From Bradyrhizobium sp. CB2312 (lineage in GTDB: Bacteria > Pseudomonadota > Alphaproteobacteria > Rhizobiales > Xanthobacteraceae): DNA of 64,000 bases. Under the pieces are notes generated by a model. It did no database searches. It was not told where the DNA came from and saw only the letters and a program-made list of their open reading frames with translations. The translations under genes and the position numbers were made by a program. Below are positions 36,676 to 45,719 of the stretch, piece by piece; positions within the stretch are counted from its first letter, which is position 1; the number at the start of each line of letters is the position of its first letter. The stretch is from positions 8,639,501-8,703,500 of the forward strand of contig NZ_CP121668.1 in assembly GCF_029714425.1 (NCBI RefSeq), read 5' to 3'.

Positions 36676-37296
36676 ATGAATTCATGTAAGATTAACGTTC
36701 TGCGGCGCTGGCGTAACATTCGGCGCCATTCGTGCTCGGCCTTTCTTCCCATGCTTGCCATTGTGCTGCTTGCGGGTTGCGTTAACTCGCACAAGTCGGA
36801 TCTTTCAGAGCAGCCGACGTCCGCGGCAGAGCTGGTCGGGGCCAAGGAGGTCGACCCAGCTATGCGGGAGCGCATCGCTCTCGCCCTCGGTCCGGATGTT
36901 GACGAGAAGGCTTTGCGCGATGCGCTGAAGCAACGACCGGATAATGTTGATGCCGCGATTCCTCTTGCGCGGGCTTTGCTGGCACGCAAATGCCCGAATG
37001 ATGCGCTTGAGGTGCTCGACGGGATCTTATTGGCAGCCCCTGGCGACCTGCGCGCATTGAATGCCAAAGCAGTTGTTCTCGATCACGAGGGCCGACATCG
37101 GGAGGCCCAAGAACTTTACCGCCAAGCTCTCGCAGCGGAACCCGCAAACCCGATGCTGCGCAATAACTTCAAACTGTCCCTCGCTCTTGAAGGTAAGACG
37201 GAGACCGGCGGCGCCAACCCAGCACCGCAGGCGGACGGCCCGCACTTCGCGGCGCTATCTCGAACGAGCCCATGCGGGACCGGATCGGAACGGTAA
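36676..37296 (+). CDS. TPR lipoprotein (y4yS type)
   Basis: A 206-residue lipoprotein with lipobox IVLLAGC (Cys35) and at least two TPR units (NVDAAIPLARALLARKCPND; DLRALNAKAVVLDHEGRHRE). It resembles TadD-like lipoproteins and takes the place of y4yS after rhcV. Together with the CpaC-like secretin and CpaD-like lipoprotein this hints at tad-like parts in the outer part of the machine. The last 25 residues are low-complexity. The IS nest begins 85 bases after the stop. Confidence 0.75.
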   Translation: MNSCKINVLRRWRNIRRHSCSAFLPMLAIVLLAGCVNSHKSDLSEQPTSAAELVGAKEVDPAMRERIALALGPDVDEKALRDALKQRPDNVDAAIPLARALLARKCPNDALEVLDGILLAAPGDLRALNAKAVVLDHEGRHREAQELYRQALAAEPANPMLRNNFKLSLALEGKTETGGANPAPQADGPHFAALSRTSPCGTGSER

Positions 37297-37380
37297 CGTC
37301 TTGATGCTTAGCTATCAGCATGCCGACAGCTAGGCTTACCATCAACGCGGAACACTCAATCGGCGAGCAGCCCCGGCGAC

Positions 37381-38973
37381 CTAGGGTCTGTACCTAGTTA
37401 GCGAACTCTGATTCCCTCGCAGCGGGTTGATTGTAAGCGTCGTTCTCAGGCCACGGCTTTGAGGTCGTGACGGCAATAGGCCCACGGAAGCAGCCGATCG
37501 ATGTCGCTGTTTGGATGGCCGTTGACGATCCTGGTGAGGGCGTCGGTCAGATAAGCGAGTTGGATCGATGTGGTTCAGCTTACAGGTTTCGACCAGGGAG
37601 GCGATGATGGCCCAATGCTCGGCGCCGCCGTCGGAACCTGCGAACAGTGCATTCTTCCGGTTCAGCGCGATCGGACGGATCGAGCGCTCGACGGCGTTGT
37701 TGTCGAGCTCGACACGGCCATCATTGATGAAGCGCGTCAGGCCCTCCCAGCGTGAGAGCGCATAGCGGATGGCGTCGGCCAACTTGCCCTTTTGGCTGAT
37801 CAGCGCGAGCTTTGCGCGGAGCCACCGTTCGAAGGCTTCTGCCAGCGGCCGGCTCTTCTGCTGCCGGACGAGGCGGCGCTCCTCGGTGCTGCGGCCACGG
37901 ATATCCTTCTCGATCGCGTAGAACTCGGCGATGTGCTGAAGCGCCTCGCTTGCGATAGGCGCGGGACCGGGTGTGGCAAGCTCGTAGAAGTTACGCCGCA
38001 TATGCGACCAACAGAATGCAAGCTGAACCTCGCCACGCTCGGCGAGCTTGCCATAGCCGGCATAGCCATCGACCTGCAGGATCCCCTTGAAGCCTGCAAG
38101 ATGGGCGATCGGCCGGTCGGCTTTGCGATCCGGCGCATAGACATAGGCGACGCCCGGCGGATCAGCGCCGCCCCATGGCCGGTCGTCCGCCGCATAGGCC
38201 CAGAGCTGACCGGTCTTGGTGCGCCCGCGGCCGGGATCGAGCACCGGCATCGTCGTCTCGTCGGCGAACAGCTTTGGCCGTTGCCTGAGCTTGCCAAGGA
38301 CGCGTTCATGCAACGGACGCAGATGGAAGGCTGCCTGCCCCACCCAGTCCGCCAGCGTCGAACGATCGAGCTCAATGCCCTGGCGGGCGTAAATCTGGGC
38401 CTGCCGGTAAAGCGGCAGGTGATCGGCATATTTGGAGACCAGGACCTGGGCGACGGTGGCTTCAGTCGGCAGTCCGCCCTCGATTAGCCGGGCGGGGGCC
38501 GGCGCCTGCATGATGCCGTCCTCGCAAGCCCGGCAGGCGTATTTGGGACGCCGGGTCACGAGGATCCGGAACTGCGCTGGGACCAGGTCCAGCCGCTCGC
38601 TTCGATCCTCGCCGATCCGGTGCAACTCGCCCTGGCAGCAGGGACAGGTCTTGTCCTCGATGTCGACGACGACCTCGATCCGCGGCAGGTGCGTCGGCAA
38701 GGCACCCCGGTTGCCGCGGCGCTTGCGAGCCCGCGCCTCACGGCCTTCAGGCGTGCTCACGTCCTGTGCCGTCTCGCTGTACGCTGCGACCTGCTCGACG
38801 TCTTCCAGGCCCAGCAGCATTTGATCTTCAGGCAGCGTCTCTGCCCGCCGGCCAAATCGATGCCGCTGCAATTCCTTGATGATCTGACGCAGCCGTTCGC
38901 TCTCGCAACGTTCGGCAAGCAGCATCGCTTTCAGCGTCTCGGGATCGTCAGGCAGAGCCTCGTTCACACCCAA
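37381..38973 (-). pseudogene. tnpC: IS66 transposase TnpC, C-terminus frameshifted
   Basis: The 530-codon frame carries the IS66 transposase: N-terminal leucine-rich part (LRQIIKELQRHRFGRRAETL), zinc-finger-like CPCCQGELHRIGEDRSE, and the DDE core (FADETTMPVLDPGRG; ILQVDGYAGYGKL; VELDNNAVERSIRPIAL). After HIDP, near 37560, the natural ending (LAYLTDALTRIVNGHPNSD ... LLPWAYCRHDLKAVA) is found in another frame, ending at 37446. A one-base change therefore gives an alien tail that runs past the IS end. The damage is outside the catalytic core. Confidence 0.88.
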
Positions 38974-39083
38974 TTCAGAGCATATTCGCCGCCATCTGGC
39001 GACGCGTCCGACGCTCCTGATTCACTTCGCCGCAGCACCGCCAACATTATCCCGCTTGTGCTGGCGCCGGCGCCGCCCGTGCT

Positions 39084-39380
39084 TCATGCACAAGCCGCCA
39101 GTCGTTGCGCAGCTGACAGACGCATCACACCGTCCTCGATCTTCGGCCAGCGGAAGATTCCATCCTCGAGCCTCTTGGCGAACAGACACAAACCCGTTCC
39201 GTCCCAGAACACCAGCTTGATCCGATCCGCCCGCTTGGCCCTGAACACATAGACAGCTCCCGAGAATGGGTCAGCCCCCATGTTCTCGCGCACCAGGGTC
39301 GCAAGCCCCTCCATTCCTTTGCGGAAGTCTACCGGTTTGGTCGCCACCATCACCCGGACCGCACCCGACGGACCGATCAC
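39084..39380 (-). CDS. tnpB: IS66 accessory protein TnpB (truncated)
   Basis: A 98-residue TnpB (family usually about 115), with VMVATKPVDFRKGMEGLATLV and YVFRAKRADRIKLVFWDGTG. The usual ending after LSAAQ is lost: the expected DWR...H segment appears directly after, out of frame, suggesting a small internal deletion. The start overlaps the tnpA stop by four bases. Confidence 0.85.
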   Translation of the reverse strand: MIGPSGAVRVMVATKPVDFRKGMEGLATLVRENMGADPFSGAVYVFRAKRADRIKLVFWDGTGLCLFAKRLEDGIFRWPKIEDGVMRLSAAQRLAACA

Positions 39381-39805
39381 CGGCTCGCCTTCAGCGCCTG
39401 GACGATCGACGCAATCATCGCCGTGTCCGCACCACGACCGGCCCGGATCGTGATGCCGTCGACTTCGATCTCGATGATCCCGCTATCTGCCTTGCGCCCC
39501 ACTTTACGCTCCCGGTGAGCGGTCGGCACCGGCACCACGGCGTCCACCACCGCCGGCACAAACTGCACTTCGTCCGCTTCGGAATGACCGCCTACGGCTT
39601 CTCGCAACTGACGCCGCCAGCCAAACAGCTGCTGCGGCGACAATCCATGGCGTCGAGCCACGGAACACACCGAGTCGCCACTCGCCACGATCTCCGCGAC
39701 GATTCGCGCCTTGTCCTCGTCGCTCCACTTGCGCCGACGGCCGGCTCCCGTGAAGACTTCAAGCCGTCGCACCGGCTCCGTGATAGCAGTATGCACTGTG
39801 TCCAT
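39377..39805 (-). CDS. tnpA: IS66 accessory protein TnpA
   Basis: A 142-residue IS66 TnpA with the helix-turn-helix (RRRKWSDEDKARIVAEIVA; VCSVARRHGLSPQQLFGWRR) at residues about 22-70. It is required with TnpB for transposition of IS66-type elements. Coupled to tnpB by an ATGA overlap. It appears intact. Confidence 0.92.
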   Translation of the reverse strand: MDTVHTAITEPVRRLEVFTGAGRRRKWSDEDKARIVAEIVASGDSVCSVARRHGLSPQQLFGWRRQLREAVGGHSEADEVQFVPAVVDAVVPVPTAHRERKVGRKADSGIIEIEVDGITIRAGRGADTAMIASIVQALKASR

Positions 39806-39911
39806 TCTAAGCCTAACGGTCGAACCGAACCGCAGACTCGCAGATCACTCCGTCATCCGGTAGGTGGCCGCTGAACAGCGCTTACGGTTGATTCCACGCG
39901 GGGGGACTTCG

Positions 39912-40672
39912 ATGCGCAAAGGACTGTTCTGGCTCAACGACAAGCAATGGGCTCTGATAGAGCCGCATCTGCCAACGAACCAGACCGGACCGGTGCGCGA
40001 CGACGATCGACGCGTCATCAGCGGTATCATTCACATGCTTCAGTGCGGCGCACGCTGGCGCGATTGCCCGCCCGACTATGGTCCCTACACGACGATCTAC
40101 AATCGTTTCAATCGCTGGGCCAAGCGCGGACATTGGCGGGCGATCTTTGAAGCGCTCGCCCGCTGCGGCAAAGACGGCGTGACTTTGTCCATCGACTCCA
40201 CCACGATCAAAGCGCATCGCTCGGCGAGCGGCGGAAAAGGGGGGAGCATGAGCAAGCGATCGGCCGCTCGCGCGGCGGGCGGACCACGAAAATCCACGCG
40301 CTGAGCGACCCTGACTGCAGACCTTGCGCATTTCATCTCACTCCAGGCCAGGACGCTGATATTGCCGCAGCGCCAGCCCTTTTGGAACTCGCGCCACCCA
40401 TGTCTGCCCTCATTGGCGACAAAGGGTACGACGGCGACGGCTTTCGAGCCGAAATCGTCGATCGTGGTGCCAAGCCCGTCATTCCAAACAAATCCAACAG
40501 GGTCACTCTCCACAGCTTCAGCAAACGCGCCTACAAGGGGCGCAACGTCATCGAGCGCTGTTTCTGCCGCCTCAAGGATTTCAGGCGTGTCGCAACTCGC
40601 TACGACAAACTAGCCAGGAACTTCTTGGCTGCCATCCATCTCGCCGCCATCGTTGCCTATTGGATCAATTGA
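39912..40672 (+). CDS. IS5-family transposase (IS427-type, orfA-orfB by -1 frameshift)
   Basis: orfA (39912-40304) starts MRKGLFWLNDKQWALIEPHL and carries the first catalytic Asp in VTLSIDSTTIKAH. orfB is in the -1 frame and continues AIGRSRGGRTTKIHAL with the second Asp (LIGDKGYDGDG) and the Glu (ERCFCRLKDFRR). The run AAAAGGGGGG at 40235-40244 is the slippery site used by this IS group, so the split is natural and a fused transposase of about 250 residues is expected. The gene itself looks intact, though its left promoter region is separated by the IS66 insertion. Confidence 0.88.
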
Positions 40673-40707
40673 GTCCGAGCCCTAGTTCGATACAAATGGG
40701 AGGCTTC

Positions 40708-40866
40708 ATGTTTCAGCGCACCAGAAATTTATCCGATATCAAATGCGCTTCCGAGGCCGATGAAATGAGAACGCGCGCGACTAATGACCGGTACTACGCG
40801 CATCGTCAAAATTTCGCCGGATATACTCTCATTCCTGAATTCGGCGCCATCGAGTTTCTCCTCTGA
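40708..40866 (+). CDS. Hypothetical small protein
   Basis: A 52-codon frame with a strong ribosome-binding site (GGGAGG, 6 bases before the ATG). The peptide starts MFQRTRNLSDIKCASEADEM and ends FGAIEFLL; no family is recognised. It lies just outside the right end of the IS5 element, so its original promoter may have been displaced. Confidence 0.45.
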   Translation: MFQRTRNLSDIKCASEADEMRTRATNDRYYAHRQNFAGYTLIPEFGAIEFLL

Positions 40867-41840
40867 TTCATTTTCGACTGCAGTCCCGCCATACGCACTG
40901 GTCGACGAGCCACCAGTGGTTGAGATCAAGATCTTCAATCGGGAACAAGCTGGCAGCGTTTTATGGCGGACACATCGAGCATATTGCTGCGAACCCGCAG
41001 CGATACTCTAGCTCGGGTGTCCTGAAAGGCTAAACGCACAGTGGAATTGCGTTTTGCTTCGGCACGAAGTCTGGTTCGGTGAAAGCGCGATATTTCACCT
41101 ATCAGCTCGGGAACACGAGCGCCGGGCTCCTGAGAACGGAAGCCGGAGGTCGCCCGAGTGAGCTGTTCGAGCGCAAAAATGATCGGCGCGAGCAATTTCC
41201 TGGGTGAGATGGACTCACCTCAATAAAAGATTTCCGGGCTACTCATCCGCTTGTCGATAATGCGGGCCATATGTTGCTTGAACATCAGCTCCGGATCGAC
41301 GGCAACGAACAGCTCGTCCTCTCTCACTCTTTCAATCCGGAAGCGAAAGCCCGCGCAGCAGCGTTTGGCTTGTTGAGGTAAGTGACTCGATGATGGTGCT
41401 TGATCCAACCAAGAAGGAGGACAAATGGAAAAACAAAGGATGCAAATGGTAACGAGCGGGCAAACCGCCCTTGTATCCTGCCGCAACTGAAGACAAGAGC
41501 GGCAACGCCAGGTGTACCGAGAGTGCGGCAAAGCCCGCCAGCGATCCCCATGATGATGAATATGACTTTATGTAGAACGCACAGGCTCTACACGAAGATA
41601 ACCGATGTCATTGGCCAAATCGACTTTAGGGAGGTCAGCCTCGCATCTCATGCCCTTCGCCATATAATTCTTGATCAATGATTTCTGCATCCGCACGGGA
41701 TGGCGGAATTGAGCTTGATAAGCGCAGGTTCCGCTTTCCTTGCGCGGCGCAACATCGGAAACTGGATCGTTTGGCCAGCATTGCCTTTCATGATCCGACC
41801 TATTGGCCAGGTGGTGGATACTTTTCATTGTCGAGCGGAA
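40867..41840. other. Gene-poor interval
   Basis: About 970 bases. A minus-strand frame ending at 41222 reads FRFRIERVREDELFVAVDPEL and might be the end of a decayed gene, but no start or family is visible. Nothing else is supported. Confidence 0.4.
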
Positions 41841-42026
41841 TCAAGCAGGACGTGCAGCAGAACAACTGAAGTATCTCTCGATCTCTGCGATCGCGCGTTC
41901 CTCCCACTCTGCAGCTTGCGCTAGCAATGAGTCCCGTTGGATTGGCCGAAATGTGGCTGACTGACGGCACAACGAAGCTATCGCGCGATAGCGGCGCACG
42001 TTTTCCATAACGGCCGGTCCGCTCAT
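41841..42026 (-). CDS. Small conserved rhizobial protein (61 aa)
   Basis: ATG 42026 follows a strong Shine-Dalgarno (GGGGAGGAG). The peptide reads ENVRRYRAIASLCRQSATFR and SLLAQAAEWEERAIAEIERY, a short two-helix protein of a kind I recall as common in Bradyrhizobium genomes, function unknown. The longer frame to 42206 is rejected, since its extra part is cysteine-rich and lacks a start signal. Confidence 0.65.
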   Translation of the reverse strand: MSGPAVMENVRRYRAIASLCRQSATFRPIQRDSLLAQAAEWEERAIAEIERYFSCSAARPA

Positions 42027-43216
42027 GTGTGGATCTCCTCCCCTGCTATCCCGGGCAAGAACTTGCTCGAAAACCGTTTTCGATCCGTTAGCGGTCGGAG
42101 TCGAAGCCGTGAATGGTTGGCAGAACCTTGCCGGCATGACGGGGCCGAAAAAAGAATGTTTTCCACAAGGACCACATCCACATAAAACCGCTCGGCAGTG
42201 CTCCATCCGGGCGCTTCTGCACCCGTTGGCTCAGCTTATTGGTTGGATAGCGGAGTTAGCAGCAGCTAGCGCGAGCGAGGCACGTTTCGGCTTGCAATCT
42301 CAATCAGGATAACTGTGAACTGGCCTGTCTTTGGGTTCCTCACTAACTAATTTGAGCAATCCGTTTATTGGTGATTTGAAAGACAGAGAGCCGGTGCTTT
42401 GTCGCCATCCTTTTTCCTCCATAAACAGCAAACGGCACGCAACTGTGACTTCCTCCGTCTCATCGAAAGCTAGCGAGATTGAGCAGCTGTTTACCTCGCC
42501 GGTCGACAACCGAAATGCTGCTTGCGACGGATCCTCTCAATCGCGCAACCCTCGGCAATCTACCAGGTAGCGTAAGCTTATCGCATAACCTTCCGAGTCT
42601 CTTCCGTAGCTCCGTTTACTTGATTTAGCGGTGCGCTTGCGCGGCCGGAGTGCACAGGGATTTCAGTGAGAATTTAGCAGAATCGAAGAAGACCAGAGAT
42701 ACTCATCGATACTCATGGGAAGTAGTATCGCCGCAATCCCGAAAATTAAAGGGCTATGGGAACGAGACTAACGTTCGGGATCCAGTTGGACGCAGACTAC
42801 CACCATTGGTCCACACCCGATTGATGCCGGGCCTCCCATCGGATGCCACGTGTGCCGCAAATTGTGCTTCAAAACGTGCCGCAGTCCTACCCCTCAATAT
42901 GCGGCACCGTCGATCTGGTGAAACTATCGTGCCTGTCAGCATGGCGGCCCGCCAGAGCGCCCTCGCGAGGTCAAGTGAGGCCGTTTTAGACCCGGAACTA
43001 GCAATGACAAGTGTCCCTGGTTTTGCGGCCGCGTGGATCACAAAAGGCTAATGCGCCATTCAAGGGGACGCTTCACCGGCCGAAAGACCTCTGGCCATCA
43101 GCCTACCAAAACAAGGAGGCGACGGGCTCTTGTTTGTAGCATATGCTCTGCGAGCGTACGGACGACAGCAATTGTGCGCCGGCGCGCTCGCATCCTACGG
43201 GTTTAGGGGCACTTGG
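42027..43216. other. Gene-poor interval
   Basis: About 1.2 kb with several short frames on both strands (for example plus 42650-43051) that lack recognisable domains. A right-half tts-like sequence (TCGAAAGCTAG near 42463) has no left half. The promoter of the ferritin-like gene should lie at the right end. Confidence 0.4.
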
Positions 43217-43927
43217 ATGATCACGCCGTTTCGACGGAACTGGAGTCCAAAAGAGTTATTCAATACTCTTACGCCAGCGATGTTCGCCGCCGAGCCGCCG
43301 GCTGTCCGCGCACGTTGGGACAAATTGTGGCCTGATCTGTACACTGAATATGACGCCCGGTACTTGAAACAAGAATTAGTCGCGAGAAATCTTATCGCTT
43401 CCGATGAAGCTGCTGCATTCTTTAACGCCTGGGCGATTGACGAAGAGCGCCACACCGACGGATTCATCCGGGTCATTGAACTTGTCGCAAATAGATCCGA
43501 GAGGACTCTTCGGGAGAGATTGGAGGCTCGATCTCATGATTTTGGGCCGATCGTTGAACACCTGAAGGACGAGTTTTCCGTGATGGTTATGATCGCATTT
43601 GATGAAATGTGCACTTGCCGCGCCTATGCAGCAGAAAAGCCGTTTTATGACGCCCTTGGGAACACCACGTTCCATCATTGGCTGCGACAGGTAATTGCTG
43701 ACGAGGCGGTCCACTCGATGAACGCCGTTAATGTTATCCGCTCGCGCTATCGCGACCGCATTGGCCAAGTCGGCACAATTCTCGACAACCTAATCCGCGC
43801 GGCGGATAACCTATGCTATTCTGGCACCTTCGTCCTGGACTACTTCGGCGCAGTGTACTCCAAGGAGCTGCTGGCAGACTCCCGCCTCGCTACCATGAGA
43901 AATATTGCCAAGCCACTCATCGTGTAG
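43217..43927 (+). CDS. Ferritin-like di-iron protein, function unknown
   Basis: A 236-residue helical protein. ATG 43217 follows AGGGG; an upstream frame to 43130 is less likely. Two E-x-x-H motifs, IDEERHTDG and IADEAVHSMN, with an intervening FDEMCTCRAYAAE, give the carboxylate/histidine set of ferritin-like di-iron oxygenases or oxidases (AurF-like or related). An oxygenase, desaturase or oxygen-scavenging role are all possible. It stands alone. Confidence 0.6.
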   Translation: MITPFRRNWSPKELFNTLTPAMFAAEPPAVRARWDKLWPDLYTEYDARYLKQELVARNLIASDEAAAFFNAWAIDEERHTDGFIRVIELVANRSERTLRERLEARSHDFGPIVEHLKDEFSVMVMIAFDEMCTCRAYAAEKPFYDALGNTTFHHWLRQVIADEAVHSMNAVNVIRSRYRDRIGQVGTILDNLIRAADNLCYSGTFVLDYFGAVYSKELLADSRLATMRNIAKPLIV

Positions 43928-44271
43928 AGCGAGATCTGTAACCGCGAGCCTACGGACAATTGCTCGGACGTCATACCGCCAGCTCAATCCACCTCTTCTG
44001 CAAGTTTTCCATTGTGCCAGTTGACGCCAGGTTATCCCTGACGCGTTGTCTGTAAATGTCGTGTTCACGACATGTCGACGGTTCACCTTTTGCCAGGATG
44101 GTAGGTGCCAGTTCCGTTTTGTATCCACTTGGCGTGCGCGCGGCCGTGAGTACACCACTCCAGCAACTGGTCCGGTCTTTGCTCTGCTGTTTGGCAGACA
44201 ACGAGCGGCTCCGCGCTTTGTCGGATTTGTCTGCCGTGAACGTGGATCAGCATGGAATGAAAGGCGCTACC
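43928..44271. other. Intergenic region before the M16 pair
   Basis: About 340 bases; no gene or clear promoter motif seen. Confidence 0.4.
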
Positions 44272-45719
44272 ATGAAGAATCTGATTTCGGTCACCGCCGA
44301 GGCAGGAGGTACCGCCGCTAATACTTCCGGCTCGACGACGCCCACCGCGCCGGCGGTCGAGCACAGGATGGATGACAGCACTGACTTATATCTACCTGAA
44401 GAGGAGAGCGTCCTTGCCGACAGGGTCAGATCGGATCGACCCGCTAGCTTCACGCTTCAGAACGGCCTCCAGGTGCTCGTGATCCCAGATCATCGCACAC
44501 CCGTTGTGACTCAGATGATCTGGTATAAGGTCGGCTCCGCCGACGAGCCGCCTGGCAAATCGGGGCTTGCGCATTTCCTCGAACACCTGATGTTCAAGGG
44601 CACCTCCAAACATCCGGCTGATGCCTTCTCCACGGCCGTCCTACGCGCCGGCGGCAATCAGAACGCCTTCACCGGGCTTGACTACACCAGCTATTTCCAG
44701 CACGTGCCGCGCGAGCACCTCGGCAAGATGATGGAATTTGAAGCCGATCGCATGACCGGTCTCATTCTCAAGGATGAGGACGTGCTTTGTGAGCGCGACG
44801 TCGTACTGGAGGAATTCAATATGAGGGTCGCCAACAATCCACGTGAACGTCTCGCCGAGCAGATGATGGCGGCGCTTTACCTCAACCACCCCTACGGTCG
44901 CTCCATTATCGGGTGGCGCCATGAAATCGAAAATCTTACCCGAGAGGATGCGCTTACCTTCTACAAGCGCTTCTATGCACCGAACAACGCGATCCTGATA
45001 GTCGCTGGCGACGTCGCCCCCAAGGAAATCCGCTCGATGGTGACGGGACGTTTGGCGGCATCCCCACGCAAGCATCAATTCCCCTGGAACGCCTGCGGCC
45101 GCAAGAGCCGACGCCGGCAGCGCCGCGCACAGTGACGTTGGCCGATGCCCGCGTCGAGCAGCCAGCCCTGCACCGCTATTATCTTGTACCATCGGCTCGC
45201 ACCGCGGCCGCGGGCGAGGGTCCAGTGCTTGACGTGCTCGAGCAGTTGATGGGCGGCGGCGTCAACTCATACCTCTATCGCTCGCTGGTGGTCGAAAAGC
45301 AGCTCGCCGTCACTGCCGGAGCGAGCTACCACTCTGCCGCGCTCGATCCCTCGCTATTCGCGATTTTTGCCCTACCAAAACCCGGCGTCAAACTCAGCCA
45401 GATCGAGCGCGCCATCGACGAGGTAATAGCCGACATTGCGGGTAATCCCCCGAGCACCGAAGATCTCGAGAGGGTCAAGACGCGGCTGATCGCGCAGGTG
45501 ACCTACGTCCAGGACAATCAGGAAATGCTAGCCCGCTGGTATGGCCGCGGCCTGACAACGGGACTATCCGTCGACGATATTCGGGGATGGGCTGACGGCA
45601 TCCGCGCGGTCGGTGCACAGCAGGTGCACGACGCCGCGCCGAAATGGCTCGACAAGAAACGATCGGTGACCGGCTATCTCATCAAAGAGTCCACCCCAAA
45701 ACAGGGGGAGAAGCTCTAA
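44272..45719 (+). pseudogene. M16 zinc metallopeptidase, catalytic subunit, frameshifted
   Basis: The first frame (44272-45135) holds the M16A catalytic domain: LQNGLQVLVIPDHRTPVVTQ, the inverted zinc motif HFLEH in LAHFLEHLMFKGT, and a downstream zinc-ligand region (VLEEFNMRVANNPRE). The second half (PQEPTPAAPRTVTLADARVE to the stop at 45719) is in another frame; the expected link TFGGIPTQASIPLERL is visible in the new frame from about 45048. One frameshift near 45045-45060 therefore breaks a roughly 480-residue peptidase. A sequencing error would also do. Such pairs act in the periplasm or membrane on peptides. Confidence 0.82.

Larger units (their letters stand above)
37433..39885. mobile_element. 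IS66-family element (2453 bp) with 8-bp target duplication
   Basis: Ends are GTAAGCGTCGTTCTCAGG (left) and, on the opposite strand, GTAAGCGCTGTTCAGCGG (right), matching at about 17 of 22 positions. The identical octamer GGTTGATT flanks both sides (37425-37432 and 39886-39893), the 8-bp duplication typical of IS66. It carries tnpA, tnpB and tnpC on the minus strand. tnpC and tnpB both look damaged, so this copy is probably immobile. Confidence 0.93.
37385..40681. mobile_element. IS5-family element interrupted by an IS66-family element
   Basis: The outer element begins GGTCTGTACC and ends ...GGACTCAATTGATC-like on the opposite strand (imperfect terminal repeats GGTCTGTAC / GGCTCGGAC). It is bounded by CTAG at 37381-37384 and 40682-40685, a target-site sequence known for this IS5 subgroup. 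Its transposase is at 39912-40672. The part between its left end and the transposase start is split by the IS66 element. Removing that element and one 8-bp repeat restores a continuous IS5 left end. Confidence 0.8.

Noticed and set aside
42440..42475. tts-box-like half site (TCGAAAGCTAG)
   Set aside because: Only the right half matches; the left half agrees at about four of nine positions and no effector-like ORF follows.
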